In this document: in pieces, positions 46,487 through 56,043 of the stretch
How the letters are laid out: every line of letters starts with the position of its first letter
Position numbering within the stretch: position 1 is the first letter of the stretch
Assembly (NCBI GenBank): GCA_947631085.1
Contig: CANRJY010000006.1
Coordinates: 44,736-108,735, forward strand
DNA: 64,000 nt
Direction of reading: 5' to 3'
Source: an uncultured Clostridia bacterium
GTDB taxonomy: Bacteria > Bacillota > Clostridia > UBA1381
Program-made: the position numbers and the translations under genes
Notes under the pieces: generated by a model
What the model was told of the DNA's origin: nothing
Database searches by the model: none
The model's input: the letters and a program-made list of their open reading frames with translations, nothing else

Positions 46487-46734
46487 GAGCCGATGAACCA
46501 CTTGCATATAAATGCGAACTTGTTTATATGTGCGATCACCTTGCTGCCGTCCGTTTCAAAATACGACACATCTGATATATCAAAGATATATTCATATTCA
46601 TTTTTAAAGAAAAACATTTTCTGCTGCTTGCCGCCGAGCAATTCGATAAGATTACGCACCTGCGTGCTTTCGGTCTGCCCGTGTATGATGATTTCCGGCT
46701 CGGTTAAATCGGCGTGCTCAAGCGTTATTTTCAT
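46474..46734 (-). pseudogene. Truncated LytTR DNA-binding protein
   Basis: 86 codons from the ATG ending at 46734 (MKITLEHADLTEPEIIIHG). The N-terminal part and FFFKNEYEYIFDISDVSYFETDGSKVIAHI match the small stand-alone LytTR regulators of about 145 residues in Clostridia. The frame then departs into NKFAFICKWFIGSKTA and stops inside a terminator-like hairpin, so the recognition part (normally a RISKGVIVN-type strand) is missing. It is probably a relic after a deletion; a shortened functional form is less likely. Confidence 0.7.
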
Positions 46735-46767
46735 CTTAATCACCTCTGAGATTATTTTACCACACAA

Positions 46768-47346
46768 TGCGTTATTTGTCAGCGGATTTTTGGCATGTGG
46801 TATGATTTTGCGGGTAAGAGGAAAAGGCGCGGCAATTACCGCGCCTATGTTACCATTATTCGGTTAGTTTTTTGTCAACCGGCGGTTGAGGTGGGAATCA
46901 TCCTTTCACTTCAATTAAAATCGACATCATTTTTTTCTGATAGGCTCACTTCATTTTGATATACATCTGTTTATATAGACACCGCAGCTGCGGAACAGAA
47001 ATTACTCCGCTTATACTTATGTCGTAATTACAGGAATACGATTATGCCGGCGCGACGGCGATCGCGCCGGTAATGCTGATATTCTCTTTCTTCTGCTGCC
47101 GCGGAAAAGCCGATACCCATTTTGCCGCTTCCGCTTGCCTGAACGTTGATTAAAAAACATCCGATTTACATCTTTACAAATTACGGCATAAATGATAATA
47201 TAATATATATCGTATACATTTTGACGATTATATGATTGGGGTTATACGCTGTGTGCTGTATTTAATCAGGGTGGTGTACTTGAATACAACGCTTAAAATT
47301 TATGCGTTATATTTTTGGTCGAATTTTTAAAGAAAGGGTGGGTTTT
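46768..47346. other. Gene-free stretch with hairpins before the stalk-domain gene
   Basis: Nearly 580 bases with no gene that I can support. Visible features are a TCAACC/GGTTGA hairpin at about 46874-46889, a strong GC hairpin at 47047-47070 (CCGGCGCGA with TCGCGCCGG, 9 pairs, 6-base loop) and a possible promoter TTTACA (47173-47178), 17 bases, TAATAT (47196-47201). The GC hairpin has no T run, so it is not an ordinary terminator. Confidence 0.5.
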
Positions 47347-49029
47347 ATGAAAAAAAGGGCAATAACTATATTTGTTGCTGTGATACTTACAATAGCAGGA
47401 ATCCAAGTCTGCGCATATGCGGCCGATGCTGTGAAAACCGAGTCAAGTATTTATTTGAATGACTCGCGTGTGTCTATAGACGGATATAACATTAATGGAA
47501 ATAATTATTTTAAACTCAGAGATTTGGCGTATGCTTTAAGAGATACGACAAGCTGTTTTGATGTGGAGTGGAATGCGGAGTCAGACCAAGTAGAGCTTAT
47601 GACTCAAAAGGCTTATTCGGGATATGCAGACGAGATTAGATGGTGGATATCGCCGGTGTATGCTGCAGAAACTACGTCGGCACTTTTAATAGACGGTCAA
47701 AAAATTGATATTACAGCTTATAATATAAACGATTATAATTACTACAAACTACGGGATTTGGGTGAATTTATACCGTTGGGCATTTATTGGGATGAAGCCG
47801 AAGACAGTATTTATTTATATACCGGATTGGATAATGGCTGCGTGCTGACTGATGGGAACGGTAAAATGAGCCGTTTAATGAGTACATCTAAAAGCACCGA
47901 CAGATGGTCTACGGTGATACGCTCATATATGTGTGACAACGAAGATGGTACATTCAGTGTTATTGACGCGGAAAATGACAAAATTTATGTGGATACATAT
48001 GATACGGAGACCGACGAATTGCTTACCACATACGAGATCCCGTATGAATTGGAATTGTTTGGAGGCTTTTATTCGGGAGAGAAATATAATTTTATAGTGT
48101 ACGGTCAGAATAATAATGAAGAGGATGACAATAAAGTAACATTTAAAACAGTGAAATACTCAAAGGATTGGGAAAAAATCGGCGCCGCTGATTATAAGGG
48201 GAATAATACGATACATCCGTTTGATGCGGGAACATTAAGAATGGCGGAAAACAACGGTTATCTTTATGTTCGCACCTGTCATGAAATGTATACTTCATCA
48301 GACGGATTGAATCATCAATCCAATATGGCATATCAGGTCGATATAGAAAGTATGAAAATCATTACAAACTCAATGAGTTATGTAAGTCATTCCTTTAATC
48401 AATTTATAAAGATCAATGAAAACGGCGATATCATACTCGTAGATCACGGGGACGCGTATCCGAGAAGCATTGTAATGACCGTATTGAGCGATGAAAATTA
48501 TGAAACGCAAAAACTGTTTGAAATTCCGGGTCCGATAGGGGCTAACTGTACGGGAGTTACAGTCGGAGGATTGGAATTTTCGCAAGACAGCTATCTGGTC
48601 GCGATAAACACCATCGACCACACAAAAGCATCCGGTTACGACAGCTTTAATATATTCGGTCTTGATAAAGACGAGCGCGATATTGTGCTGCTGGTATCAA
48701 AGAGAGATAATAATCAAACGCAAAAAGCGAAACAGATATATTTGACGGATTATCCGGATAATAACAAACTCGGAAGCACGCCGTATCTCGTAAAACTTGA
48801 TGACGACAGATTTATGGTCTTATGGGAAGAGTTTAACTATGAACCGTCAAAGGATAACGGTGTAAAATATGTAGAGGTTGACGGAAACGGAGAAGTTATA
48901 TCAAGCGTGCAGTCGTTGCCGGATATGCGTCTGTCAAGCGATTGTCAGCCGATCGTAATTAATGACGAGGTCGTATGGTACATAAACAAAAAAGCCGGAC
49001 GTATGTTTTATAAAATACCGATTGACTAA
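47347..49029 (+). CDS. Secreted protein with copper-amine-oxidase-like stalk repeats
   Basis: 560 residues from the ATG at 47347, preceded by AAAGGGTGG. The signal peptide is MKKRAITIFVAVILTIAGIQVCAYA. Two stalk-domain repeats follow (about 30-90 and 105-165), each with IDGYNINGNNYFKLRDLAYAL or ITAYNINDYNYYKLRDLGEFI, as in the copper amine oxidase N-terminal domain of Bacillota wall proteins. The last ~390 residues are beta-rich, propeller-like (SVIDAENDKIYVDTYD; DLNHQS-type loops), with no catalytic motif that I can name. It probably acts at the cell surface; the substrate is unknown. Confidence 0.8.
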   Translation: MKKRAITIFVAVILTIAGIQVCAYAADAVKTESSIYLNDSRVSIDGYNINGNNYFKLRDLAYALRDTTSCFDVEWNAESDQVELMTQKAYSGYADEIRWWISPVYAAETTSALLIDGQKIDITAYNINDYNYYKLRDLGEFIPLGIYWDEAEDSIYLYTGLDNGCVLTDGNGKMSRLMSTSKSTDRWSTVIRSYMCDNEDGTFSVIDAENDKIYVDTYDTETDELLTTYEIPYELELFGGFYSGEKYNFIVYGQNNNEEDDNKVTFKTVKYSKDWEKIGAADYKGNNTIHPFDAGTLRMAENNGYLYVRTCHEMYTSSDGLNHQSNMAYQVDIESMKIITNSMSYVSHSFNQFIKINENGDIILVDHGDAYPRSIVMTVLSDENYETQKLFEIPGPIGANCTGVTVGGLEFSQDSYLVAINTIDHTKASGYDSFNIFGLDKDERDIVLLVSKRDNNQTQKAKQIYLTDYPDNNKLGSTPYLVKLDDDRFMVLWEEFNYEPSKDNGVKYVEVDGNGEVISSVQSLPDMRLSSDCQPIVINDEVVWYINKKAGRMFYKIPID

Positions 49030-49052
49030 AAAATAAGTTTTATAAATTCTAC

Positions 49053-49081
49053 TTGACATTCCATATCCTCTATGCTATAAT
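49053..49081 (+). promoter_or_regulatory. Consensus promoter of the ABC exporter operon
   Basis: TTGACA (49053-49058), a 17-base spacer and TATAAT (49076-49081), both perfect. Transcription should start near 49088, giving a leader of about 120 nt. Confidence 0.9.
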
Positions 49082-49122
49082 ACACTTGTTCACGCGGAGG
49101 CGGATTATTCGTAGGAAATAAC

Positions 49123-49177
49123 GAGCCGGATAAGGTGATGGGCTGGGACGCCCGTTCTCTTGTCCGACTCTTTTTTT
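49123..49177 (+). promoter_or_regulatory. Leader terminator (attenuator) before the ABC exporter
   Basis: GAG.CGGATAAG (49123-49134) pairs with CTTGTCCG.CTC (49159-49170). Inside it GGGC (49140-49143) pairs with GCCC (49150-49153). Seven T's follow (49171-49177). It lies between the promoter and the ribosome site of the first exporter gene, so most transcripts may stop here until a signal relieves it. An ATG at 49138 opens a frame that runs in phase into the exporter. Confidence 0.75.
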
Positions 49178-49206
49178 GGATTATTCTGTATGTTGGGAGG
49201 AATACG

Positions 49207-51015
49207 ATGGAAAACAAAAAAACGGCAAATAAATTTCATATGCTGTGGCATTTTATGCGGGGGAGCAAGCGGTTTTTCCTGATCGGCGTACTGGCAACCA
49301 TCGCCGTAACGCTTCTCGATATGCTTTCCCCTCAGATCATGCGTGCTACGATCGACAGCGTGCTCGGCAGTTCCGCGCTTCCCGCGAGCATGGCGAAGCT
49401 GCTGGAAGCCGTAGGCGGACGGGAATATCTTAGGGCGCATCTGTGGTGGCCCGCGCTCGCGGTGCTTGCGGCGGCGGGTATCGCGGCTGTGTTTCGGTAT
49501 ATTTCGACCGTGTCTAACACGCAGGCGGCGGAAACTCTCGTTAAAACAATGCGCGACGACCTGTTCGGGCATATTCAGCATCTGCCGTTTTCGTGGCATA
49601 TGAAAAATCAGACGGGCGATATGATCCAGCGGTGTACCTCCGATGTGGATACCACAAAGCAATTTGTCAGCGATCAGCTTGTGAATGTTTTTCGCATTGT
49701 TCTGCTTTTGGTTCTATCGCTTGCATTCATGTTTTCGATGAATGTGAAGCTCACATTGGTGGCGGTCATTACATTTCCCGTTATAATCGCTTTTTCGGCG
49801 GTATTCCACAGTCGGATAGGGCGTTTGTTTACGATATGCGACGAAAACGAGGGCGTGCTGTCAACGCTGGCGCAGGAAAATCTGACCGGAGTGCGCGTCG
49901 TGCGAGCTTTCGGGCGCGAAGCGTATGAAAAGGACAGATTTGAAAAGCAGAACAACAAATACACGGACGCGTGGATGAAGCTGTGTATGATACTCGCGAA
50001 ATTCTGGGCGACAGGCGACGCGCTTTCGGGATTGCAGATAATGCTTATGGTAGTTCTCGGCTCGGCGCTTTGCGTAAACGGTTCGCTTTCTTCAGGCGAG
50101 CTTATCGCGTTTATATCGTATAACTCCATGCTTGTATGGCCGGTGCGAAATCTGGGACGCATGATCTCGGATATGAGCAAAACGGGCGTTTCACTGGAGC
50201 GCATATATTACATAATGTCGTCGCCCGTCGAGGAGGACAAACCCGATTCACTTACTCCGCCGCTTGACGGGGATATACGATTCGAGCACGTCAGCTTCGG
50301 CTATGACAGCGCGCCGGTGCTGCATGATGTAAGCTTCACCATACCCGGTCACACCACCTTCGGGATTTTGGGCGGCACGGGAAGCGGTAAAACTACGCTT
50401 ATGTATCTTCTTAACCGTTTATATGATTTGCCTCCCGAACAGGGGAGCATTACCATAGGCGGAGTTCCTATAGAAAAAATCAAGCTGGATTGGCTGCGGT
50501 CAAATATCGGTATGGTTCTGCAGGAGCCGTTTTTGTTCTCGCGCACTATCGGCGAGAATATAGGAATTACAAATGACGATCTGCCTCGGAACGAACTGCG
50601 CCGCGCGGCGCGTATAGCGTGTCTTGAGGATACCGTACTCGATTTTGCGAAGGGCTATAACACGATAGTCGGCGAGCGCGGCATTACGCTTTCGGGCGGA
50701 CAGAAGCAGCGCGTGGCGATCGCCCGTATGCTTACGCAGAGGTCGCCGGTCATGGTGTTTGACGATTCGCTGTCGGCGGTCGATACCGAAACGGACGCGA
50801 AAATACGCGCGGGACTGCGCGAGGGATTGGGCGACGCTACCGTTGTGCTCATATCTCACCGTATCACGACGCTGATGCACGCCGACAAAATCATGGTCCT
50901 CGATAAGGGACGGGTATCGCAGATAGGCACCCATGACGAGCTTATATCCGTTCCGGGTATTTACCGTGATATTTTCAATTTGCAGCTTAAAAACGAAGAG
51001 GAGGCGGATGAATGA
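49207..51015 (+). CDS. ABC exporter half-transporter 1 (degenerate site type)
   Basis: 602 residues from the ATG at 49207 (MENKKTANKFHML) with GGGAGG upstream; an in-phase ATG at 49138 would add 23 residues. Type-I exporter: six membrane helices (about 1-315), then an ATPase with Walker A LGGTGSGKTT, signature [13 protein letters not shown] and Walker B VMVFDDSLSAVD. The usual catalytic Glu after Walker B is Asp here, as in the degenerate partner of heterodimers such as BmrC/BmrD. It overlaps the second half gene by four bases. Drug or lipid export is likely; the substrate is unknown. Confidence 0.93.
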   Translation: MENKKTANKFHMLWHFMRGSKRFFLIGVLATIAVTLLDMLSPQIMRATIDSVLGSSALPASMAKLLEAVGGREYLRAHLWWPALAVLAAAGIAAVFRYISTVSNTQAAETLVKTMRDDLFGHIQHLPFSWHMKNQTGDMIQRCTSDVDTTKQFVSDQLVNVFRIVLLLVLSLAFMFSMNVKLTLVAVITFPVIIAFSAVFHSRIGRLFTICDENEGVLSTLAQENLTGVRVVRAFGREAYEKDRFEKQNNKYTDAWMKLCMILAKFWATGDALSGLQIMLMVVLGSALCVNGSLSSGELIAFISYNSMLVWPVRNLGRMISDMSKTGVSLERIYYIMSSPVEEDKPDSLTPPLDGDIRFEHVSFGYDSAPVLHDVSFTIPGHTTFGILGGTGSGKTTLMYLLNRLYDLPPEQGSITIGGVPIEKIKLDWLRSNIGMVLQEPFLFSRTIGENIGITNDDLPRNELRRAARIACLEDTVLDFAKGYNTIVGERGITLSGGQKQRVAIARMLTQRSPVMVFDDSLSAVDTETDAKIRAGLREGLGDATVVLISHRITTLMHADKIMVLDKGRVSQIGTHDELISVPGIYRDIFNLQLKNEEEADE

Positions 51016-52835
51016 TGAAACACAGCGAGGAACACCTTCATTTGCCATTCTTCGGCTTGGGAGAGCTGTGGAAATATATACGTCCGTACCGCGCGATATT
51101 TTTTTCCATGCTTCTGCTCGGGCTCGTCGGCACTGTGGGTGACGTAATACTGCCGCTGTTCCAGCAGTACGCAATCGACCATTTTGTTGCGGCGCGCACG
51201 CTTCACGGGCTGACGGCTTTTATATGCGCCTATGCGGGAGTGCTGGCTGTACAGGTATTGCTGAACGCCGTGTCCTCATATCAGGCGTGTCAGATAGAGA
51301 TGTATGTCGGACGCGATTTGAAACGCGCGAGCTTTAACCATCTGCAAACGTTGTCGCTGTCGTATTTCAATACAAACAGCGTCGGATATATCCACGCGCG
51401 AGTTATGAGCGATACCAACAGGCTCGGCTCTCTCGCCGCGTGGGACAGTATCGACTGCATATGGCGCGGAACGTATGTAGTCGGCGCGATAATCGCTATG
51501 CTTACAATAAATTGGCGGCTCGCGCTGTGGGTGATTTTGCTGGCGCCGCCGGTAGCGCTGTTTTCTGTGTATTTTCAAGGAAAGCTGCTCGTATTGAACC
51601 GTCGTATACGCGAAATAAATTCGCAGATCACCTCCAATTTCAACGAGGGCATAACGGGCGCTAAAACGGCGAAAACGCTCGTTATCGAGGATAAAATGCA
51701 AAACGATTTTGAAAGCGCCTCTCAGGATATGCGCCGTACCTCCGTACACGCCGCCCGCTATAAAGCGATGTTTTCCGCGCTTATCAGCTTTTCCGCGTCT
51801 ATGGCGCTGTCGGCTGTACTGTGGCGCGGCGGAATCATAACTCTTGACGGCGTTATGACAATAGGCGTTCTGTCGGTGTTCATGTCGTACGCTCAGGGAC
51901 TTATCGAGCCGATACGCTGGATTGTAAACGCCATGTCCGACCTTGTGACCGTGCGAGTGAATATGGAGAGATTCACCCGTTTAATGCGCACGCGTCCCGA
52001 CGTTTGCGACAGCGAGGAGGTAACGAGACGCTACGGCGACTGCTTTACGGCAAAACGCGAAAACTGGGAGCCGCTTCACGGAGATGTGGAATTTGACCAT
52101 GTGACATTCCGCTATCCCGACGGAGACGAAACTGTTCTCAAGGATTTCTGCCTGCATGTGCCGCAGGGAACGACCGTCGCTATCGTCGGGGAAACGGGAG
52201 CGGGCAAATCGACGCTTGTAAATCTTGTTTGCCGTTTTTTTGAACCCACCGAGGGCAGAGTTCTTATTGACGGACGCGATGTGCGCGAACGGTCGCAGCT
52301 GTGGCTGCACAGTCATATTGGCTATGTGCTTCAAACTCCGCATCTGTTTTCAGGTACGATTTTGGAAAATCTTCGCTACGGCAATCCTAACGCGACTATG
52401 GAGGAAATAGAAAACGCGGTCAAGAGCGTTCACGCGGACGAGATAATAAAGCGGATGGAAAAGGGATATGACAGCGACGTGGGCGAGGAAGGCGATCTGC
52501 TGTCAACGGGCGAAAAGCAACTTATCAGCTTCGCGCGCGCCATTCTCGCCGACCCGCGCATCTTTGTGCTTGACGAAGCGACCTCCTCTATCGACACTAT
52601 GACCGAAAAATATATTCAGGAAGCGATAGAAAAGCTGATGACGGGACGAACCTCGTTCGTGATAGCCCACCGCCTGTCCACTATACGCCGCGCCGATATT
52701 ATCCTTGTGGTAAAGGACGGCGCTATAATCGAGCGCGGCACCCACGAAGAATTGCTCGCGAAGCGCGGCTATTATTACAGCCTTTACACGCGCCAGTACG
52801 AGGAGGAATTAAATTCCGATTATTGGAAGAATTGA
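51012..52835 (+). CDS. ABC exporter half-transporter 2
   Basis: 607 residues. Membrane domain (about 20-320), ATPase with Walker A VGETGAGKSTLVNL, a signature altered to LSTGEKQLISFARAIL and Walker B IFVLDEATSSID with the catalytic Glu. The switch motif is IAHRLSTIRRAD. It carries the intact Walker B of the pair, while its LSTGEKQ signature pairs with the degenerate partner site. The start overlaps the preceding stop. Confidence 0.94.
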   Translation: MMKHSEEHLHLPFFGLGELWKYIRPYRAIFFSMLLLGLVGTVGDVILPLFQQYAIDHFVAARTLHGLTAFICAYAGVLAVQVLLNAVSSYQACQIEMYVGRDLKRASFNHLQTLSLSYFNTNSVGYIHARVMSDTNRLGSLAAWDSIDCIWRGTYVVGAIIAMLTINWRLALWVILLAPPVALFSVYFQGKLLVLNRRIREINSQITSNFNEGITGAKTAKTLVIEDKMQNDFESASQDMRRTSVHAARYKAMFSALISFSASMALSAVLWRGGIITLDGVMTIGVLSVFMSYAQGLIEPIRWIVNAMSDLVTVRVNMERFTRLMRTRPDVCDSEEVTRRYGDCFTAKRENWEPLHGDVEFDHVTFRYPDGDETVLKDFCLHVPQGTTVAIVGETGAGKSTLVNLVCRFFEPTEGRVLIDGRDVRERSQLWLHSHIGYVLQTPHLFSGTILENLRYGNPNATMEEIENAVKSVHADEIIKRMEKGYDSDVGEEGDLLSTGEKQLISFARAILADPRIFVLDEATSSIDTMTEKYIQEAIEKLMTGRTSFVIAHRLSTIRRADIILVVKDGAIIERGTHEELLAKRGYYYSLYTRQYEEELNSDYWKN

Positions 52836-52868
52836 GTAAAGGTGAAAATCGGAATAGTGAAATTAAAC

Positions 52869-52902
52869 GTAATGAGTTCGGTGCAATACCGAACTCATTA
52901 CC
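52869..52902. terminator. Bidirectional terminator between exporter and trkH
   Basis: A perfect 14-bp stem containing AATGAGTTCGGT and its complement around a 5-base loop, flanked by A/T-rich sequence, between convergent genes. Confidence 0.85.
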
Positions 52903-52968
52903 GATTAATTTAATATTATTTTTTCTAAACTTTGGGGTTTACTTCAATATCTCTCAGTCCGTATTTTT

Positions 52969-54435
52969 TTATCTTCTGTGCGGAAGCATTCCCTTCCAAA
53001 AGTCCGGCATCAGCATTATAAGCATCGGATAAAGCTCCAGTCTTCCCGCGAGCATATCAAACATCATAACATACTTCGCAAACGGCGAGAAGAACGAGAA
53101 GCTTTCCGTCGGACCCGCTTTGCTGAGTCCAGGGCCTATGTTGTTCATCGTAGCCGCGACAGCCGTGAAGGTAGTGGTAAAATCGTTGTTGTCGAGCGAA
53201 ACAAGCAGTACCGAAATCACGAAAACCAGCACATACGCCGACAGGAAAACGCTCACCGAGCGCACCACCTCGGGCGGGACGGGTTTTTGCTCCGCCTTTA
53301 TCGGCATAACGCGTTTCGGATGGAAGAAAAGCGTGATTTCGCGTTTTACCGTCCTGAAGAATATCAGCACACGCGAAACCTTTATTCCGCCGCCGGTACT
53401 TCCCGCGCACGCGCCCACAAACATCAGTGTGACCATAGTGACAAGCGCGATCTGCGGCCATATCTCGTAATCGAGCGTGGTAAATCCCGTAGTCGTTATG
53501 ACCGACGCGACCTGGAAAAACGCGTGGCGCAGCTTCGTCATAAAGCCCATTTCAGGCGATATGTTAAACGCATAGAGCGAGCACATTATAACCGTGACCG
53601 CTCCCAAAATTATAAGCAGGTAATACCGCGCCTCCTCGTGAACGAGCGCCGCGCGGAAGCGTTTTGTTATAAGCAGAAAATACACTCCGAAATTGACGCC
53701 GAAAAGCATCATAAACACTGCGACGACCCATTGTATGGCGGGTGAATATCCGCCCATGCTCGTCGCCTTCACGCCGAAGCCTCCCGTTCCGGCTGTTGCG
53801 ACCGCCGTATTTAGCGCGTCAAACGCAGGCATACGCGCTATGACAAGCGCGATAAATTCCGCGACTGTCAAAGCCAAATAAATCGCGTACAGCACGAACG
53901 CCGTCTGCCTGATTTTCGGCATAAGCTTGCTCACTGTCGGTCCCGGGCTTTCGGCGCGCATAATATTCATCGTCGAGCCGCCCGTCATCGGGATAAGCGC
54001 CAGCAGAAAAACAAGAACGCCCATACCGCCTATCCAGTGCGTAAGGCTGCGCCAAAGAAGCGACGCGTGAGAAAGCGCCTCGACATCATCGAGAATACTC
54101 GTTCCGGTAGTGGTAAAGCCGGATACGGTTTCAAAAAGCGCGTTCGTGAACGACGGAATATCGCCGTTTATAACAAACGGCAGGCAACCCAAAATACTTA
54201 AAAGTATCCAGGAAAACGCCGTCACGGCAAATCCCTCGCGCGTGAAAAACGTCATATTTTTCGGCTTTCTGAACACAATAATAGTGCCTATGACAATACA
54301 GAGAAGCGCTATTGTCAAAAAGGCGATCCCGTCATGCTCGCCGTACACGAGCGACGCGAGAAACGGCATCAGCATCAGAGCCCCCTCGATATTGAGCATC
54401 CAGCCGAGTATGTATACAACCGATTTTAAATTCAT
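52969..54435 (-). CDS. trkH: Potassium uptake channel subunit TrkH
   Basis: 488 residues with four repeated membrane-pore-membrane units. The filter-type sequences are SGFTTTGTS, TAGTGGFG, ITTTGFT and MNNIGPG. Also seen are THWIGGMGVLVF and CAGSTGGGIKV. It moves K+ (with Na+ or H+) under control of TrkA. GAGGG lies before the ATG. The gene starts 21 bases after trkA, an operon. Confidence 0.95.
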   Translation of the reverse strand: MNLKSVVYILGWMLNIEGALMLMPFLASLVYGEHDGIAFLTIALLCIVIGTIIVFRKPKNMTFFTREGFAVTAFSWILLSILGCLPFVINGDIPSFTNALFETVSGFTTTGTSILDDVEALSHASLLWRSLTHWIGGMGVLVFLLALIPMTGGSTMNIMRAESPGPTVSKLMPKIRQTAFVLYAIYLALTVAEFIALVIARMPAFDALNTAVATAGTGGFGVKATSMGGYSPAIQWVVAVFMMLFGVNFGVYFLLITKRFRAALVHEEARYYLLIILGAVTVIMCSLYAFNISPEMGFMTKLRHAFFQVASVITTTGFTTLDYEIWPQIALVTMVTLMFVGACAGSTGGGIKVSRVLIFFRTVKREITLFFHPKRVMPIKAEQKPVPPEVVRSVSVFLSAYVLVFVISVLLVSLDNNDFTTTFTAVAATMNNIGPGLSKAGPTESFSFFSPFAKYVMMFDMLAGRLELYPMLIMLMPDFWKGMLPHRR

Positions 54436-54456
54436 TGTTATCCCTCGTTTCCGCCT

Positions 54457-55863
54457 TTATTCGAAAATGTCCTCTATACTGCTAAGACCCTTGTGCGTGG
54501 TTACTATTATAACGCTGTCCCCGGGCGCGAATATATCGCCGCCTCCCGGAATAAACGCTTTGCCGTCACGGTAAATGCACGCGATAAGAAGGTTTTTCTT
54601 AAGACGCATATCCTTTAACGGTATATTTATATGCTTGAGTCCCTCGTGGACGTTAAATTCTATCGCCTCGACCCTGTCCTGCGAAAGGTGGTAAAGCGTT
54701 TCGATATCGTTGTTTTCAAGCGAGTTTTGCTTTGCTCTGACGTATTTTATTATTTTCTCGGCTGTCATGCGGCGCGGATATACCACGCTGCCGAGGGCAA
54801 GCTCGTTTATTACGCTTGAAAAATTGATATGGTTGACCTTTGTTATAGCCTTTATCCCGGGCGAGGCTTTCATTCCGTAGAGCGAGAGTATAACATTTTC
54901 CTCATCGATACCTGTAAGCGGGATAAACGCGTCCGTTCTGTCAAGATTTTCCTGCGTCAGCAGCGATTCGTCAGTGCCGTCGCCGTTTACGATTATAACG
55001 TCCTCCGGAAGCAGCATGCTTAGCTCCTCGCAGCGTTCGGGGTTTTTCTCTATGATTTTTACCGACATGCCGGATTTTACAAGCTGACGCGCGAGATAAT
55101 ACGACGTTTTTCCGCCTCCCACGATTATAACCGACGTGACCTTGTGAATATCCATCTTCATTTTTTTGAAAAACGCGACCGCCGCCGCGGGAGTGGCAAC
55201 GAACGACGCTATATCGTCCGCCTGCAGACGAAAGCTGCCGTTCGGGATAGTCAGCTCATCCCCGCGCTCGACTGTGCAAACGAGCACGTTCATGCTCCTG
55301 TCCTTCTGTAGATCCGAAAGAACCATGCCGTCAAGCGGGCTGCCCGCGGGGATTTTGAATTTAACGATCTCCACGCTGCCCTTTGAGAACGAGTTTACGG
55401 AAATGGCTGAAGGGAAGTGCAAAAGGCGCGTGATTTCGTTAGCCGCCTCAAGCTCCGGATTTATGATTATCGAGATCCCGAGTTTATCCGAAAGATAACT
55501 CAGCTCATCGCCGTAGTCGGGATTCCTCACGCGCGCGACCGAAGCGCAGTCGCCGACCTTCTTCGCGAGAGCGCAGCAAAGCAGATTAAGCTCGTCGCTT
55601 TCCGTAACGGCGATTATGAGATCGGCATTTTCGATTCCGGCTTCGATCAGCGTTTTGTAGCTCGAGCCGTTGCCGACGACTCCCATAATGTCGTACATAT
55701 CCGAGAGCTTGTCCACGACCTCTCGGTTCTGGTCTATTACCGTAACGTCGCAGCCCTCGTCCGTAAGCTTTCCCGCGAGGGTAGAGCCTACCTTGCCGGT
55801 GCCGACTATAATAATATTAAGCGATTTCGGTTTGCTCTGATTTAATTTTTCGAGTATCGACAT
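54457..55863 (-). CDS. trkA: Trk potassium uptake regulator TrkA
   Basis: 468 residues built as two RCK units. Nucleotide-binding motifs are IVGTGKVGSTLAGKL (about 19) and IVGGGKTSYYLARQL (about 245), each followed by a TrkA-C domain. It gates TrkH in response to NAD(H) or ATP. GGGGGGA precedes the ATG. It is the first gene of the trkA-trkH unit. Confidence 0.95.
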   Translation of the reverse strand: MSILEKLNQSKPKSLNIIIVGTGKVGSTLAGKLTDEGCDVTVIDQNREVVDKLSDMYDIMGVVGNGSSYKTLIEAGIENADLIIAVTESDELNLLCCALAKKVGDCASVARVRNPDYGDELSYLSDKLGISIIINPELEAANEITRLLHFPSAISVNSFSKGSVEIVKFKIPAGSPLDGMVLSDLQKDRSMNVLVCTVERGDELTIPNGSFRLQADDIASFVATPAAAVAFFKKMKMDIHKVTSVIIVGGGKTSYYLARQLVKSGMSVKIIEKNPERCEELSMLLPEDVIIVNGDGTDESLLTQENLDRTDAFIPLTGIDEENVILSLYGMKASPGIKAITKVNHINFSSVINELALGSVVYPRRMTAEKIIKYVRAKQNSLENNDIETLYHLSQDRVEAIEFNVHEGLKHINIPLKDMRLKKNLLIACIYRDGKAFIPGGGDIFAPGDSVIIVTTHKGLSSIEDIFE

Positions 55864-56043
55864 AAATTCCGTCCCCCCAACATCTTAAGTATGTATAACT
55901 ATAACTAATTTTATCACACAATCAAAAAAATATCAATACATTATTTGGAATAATATTCACAGCATTTTCCGAGCCCGCCGAAGTGTTGATTTTATGCGCG
56001 CCGTGTGATAAAATACAATAAAATACAGCTTGGAGGAAAAAAT

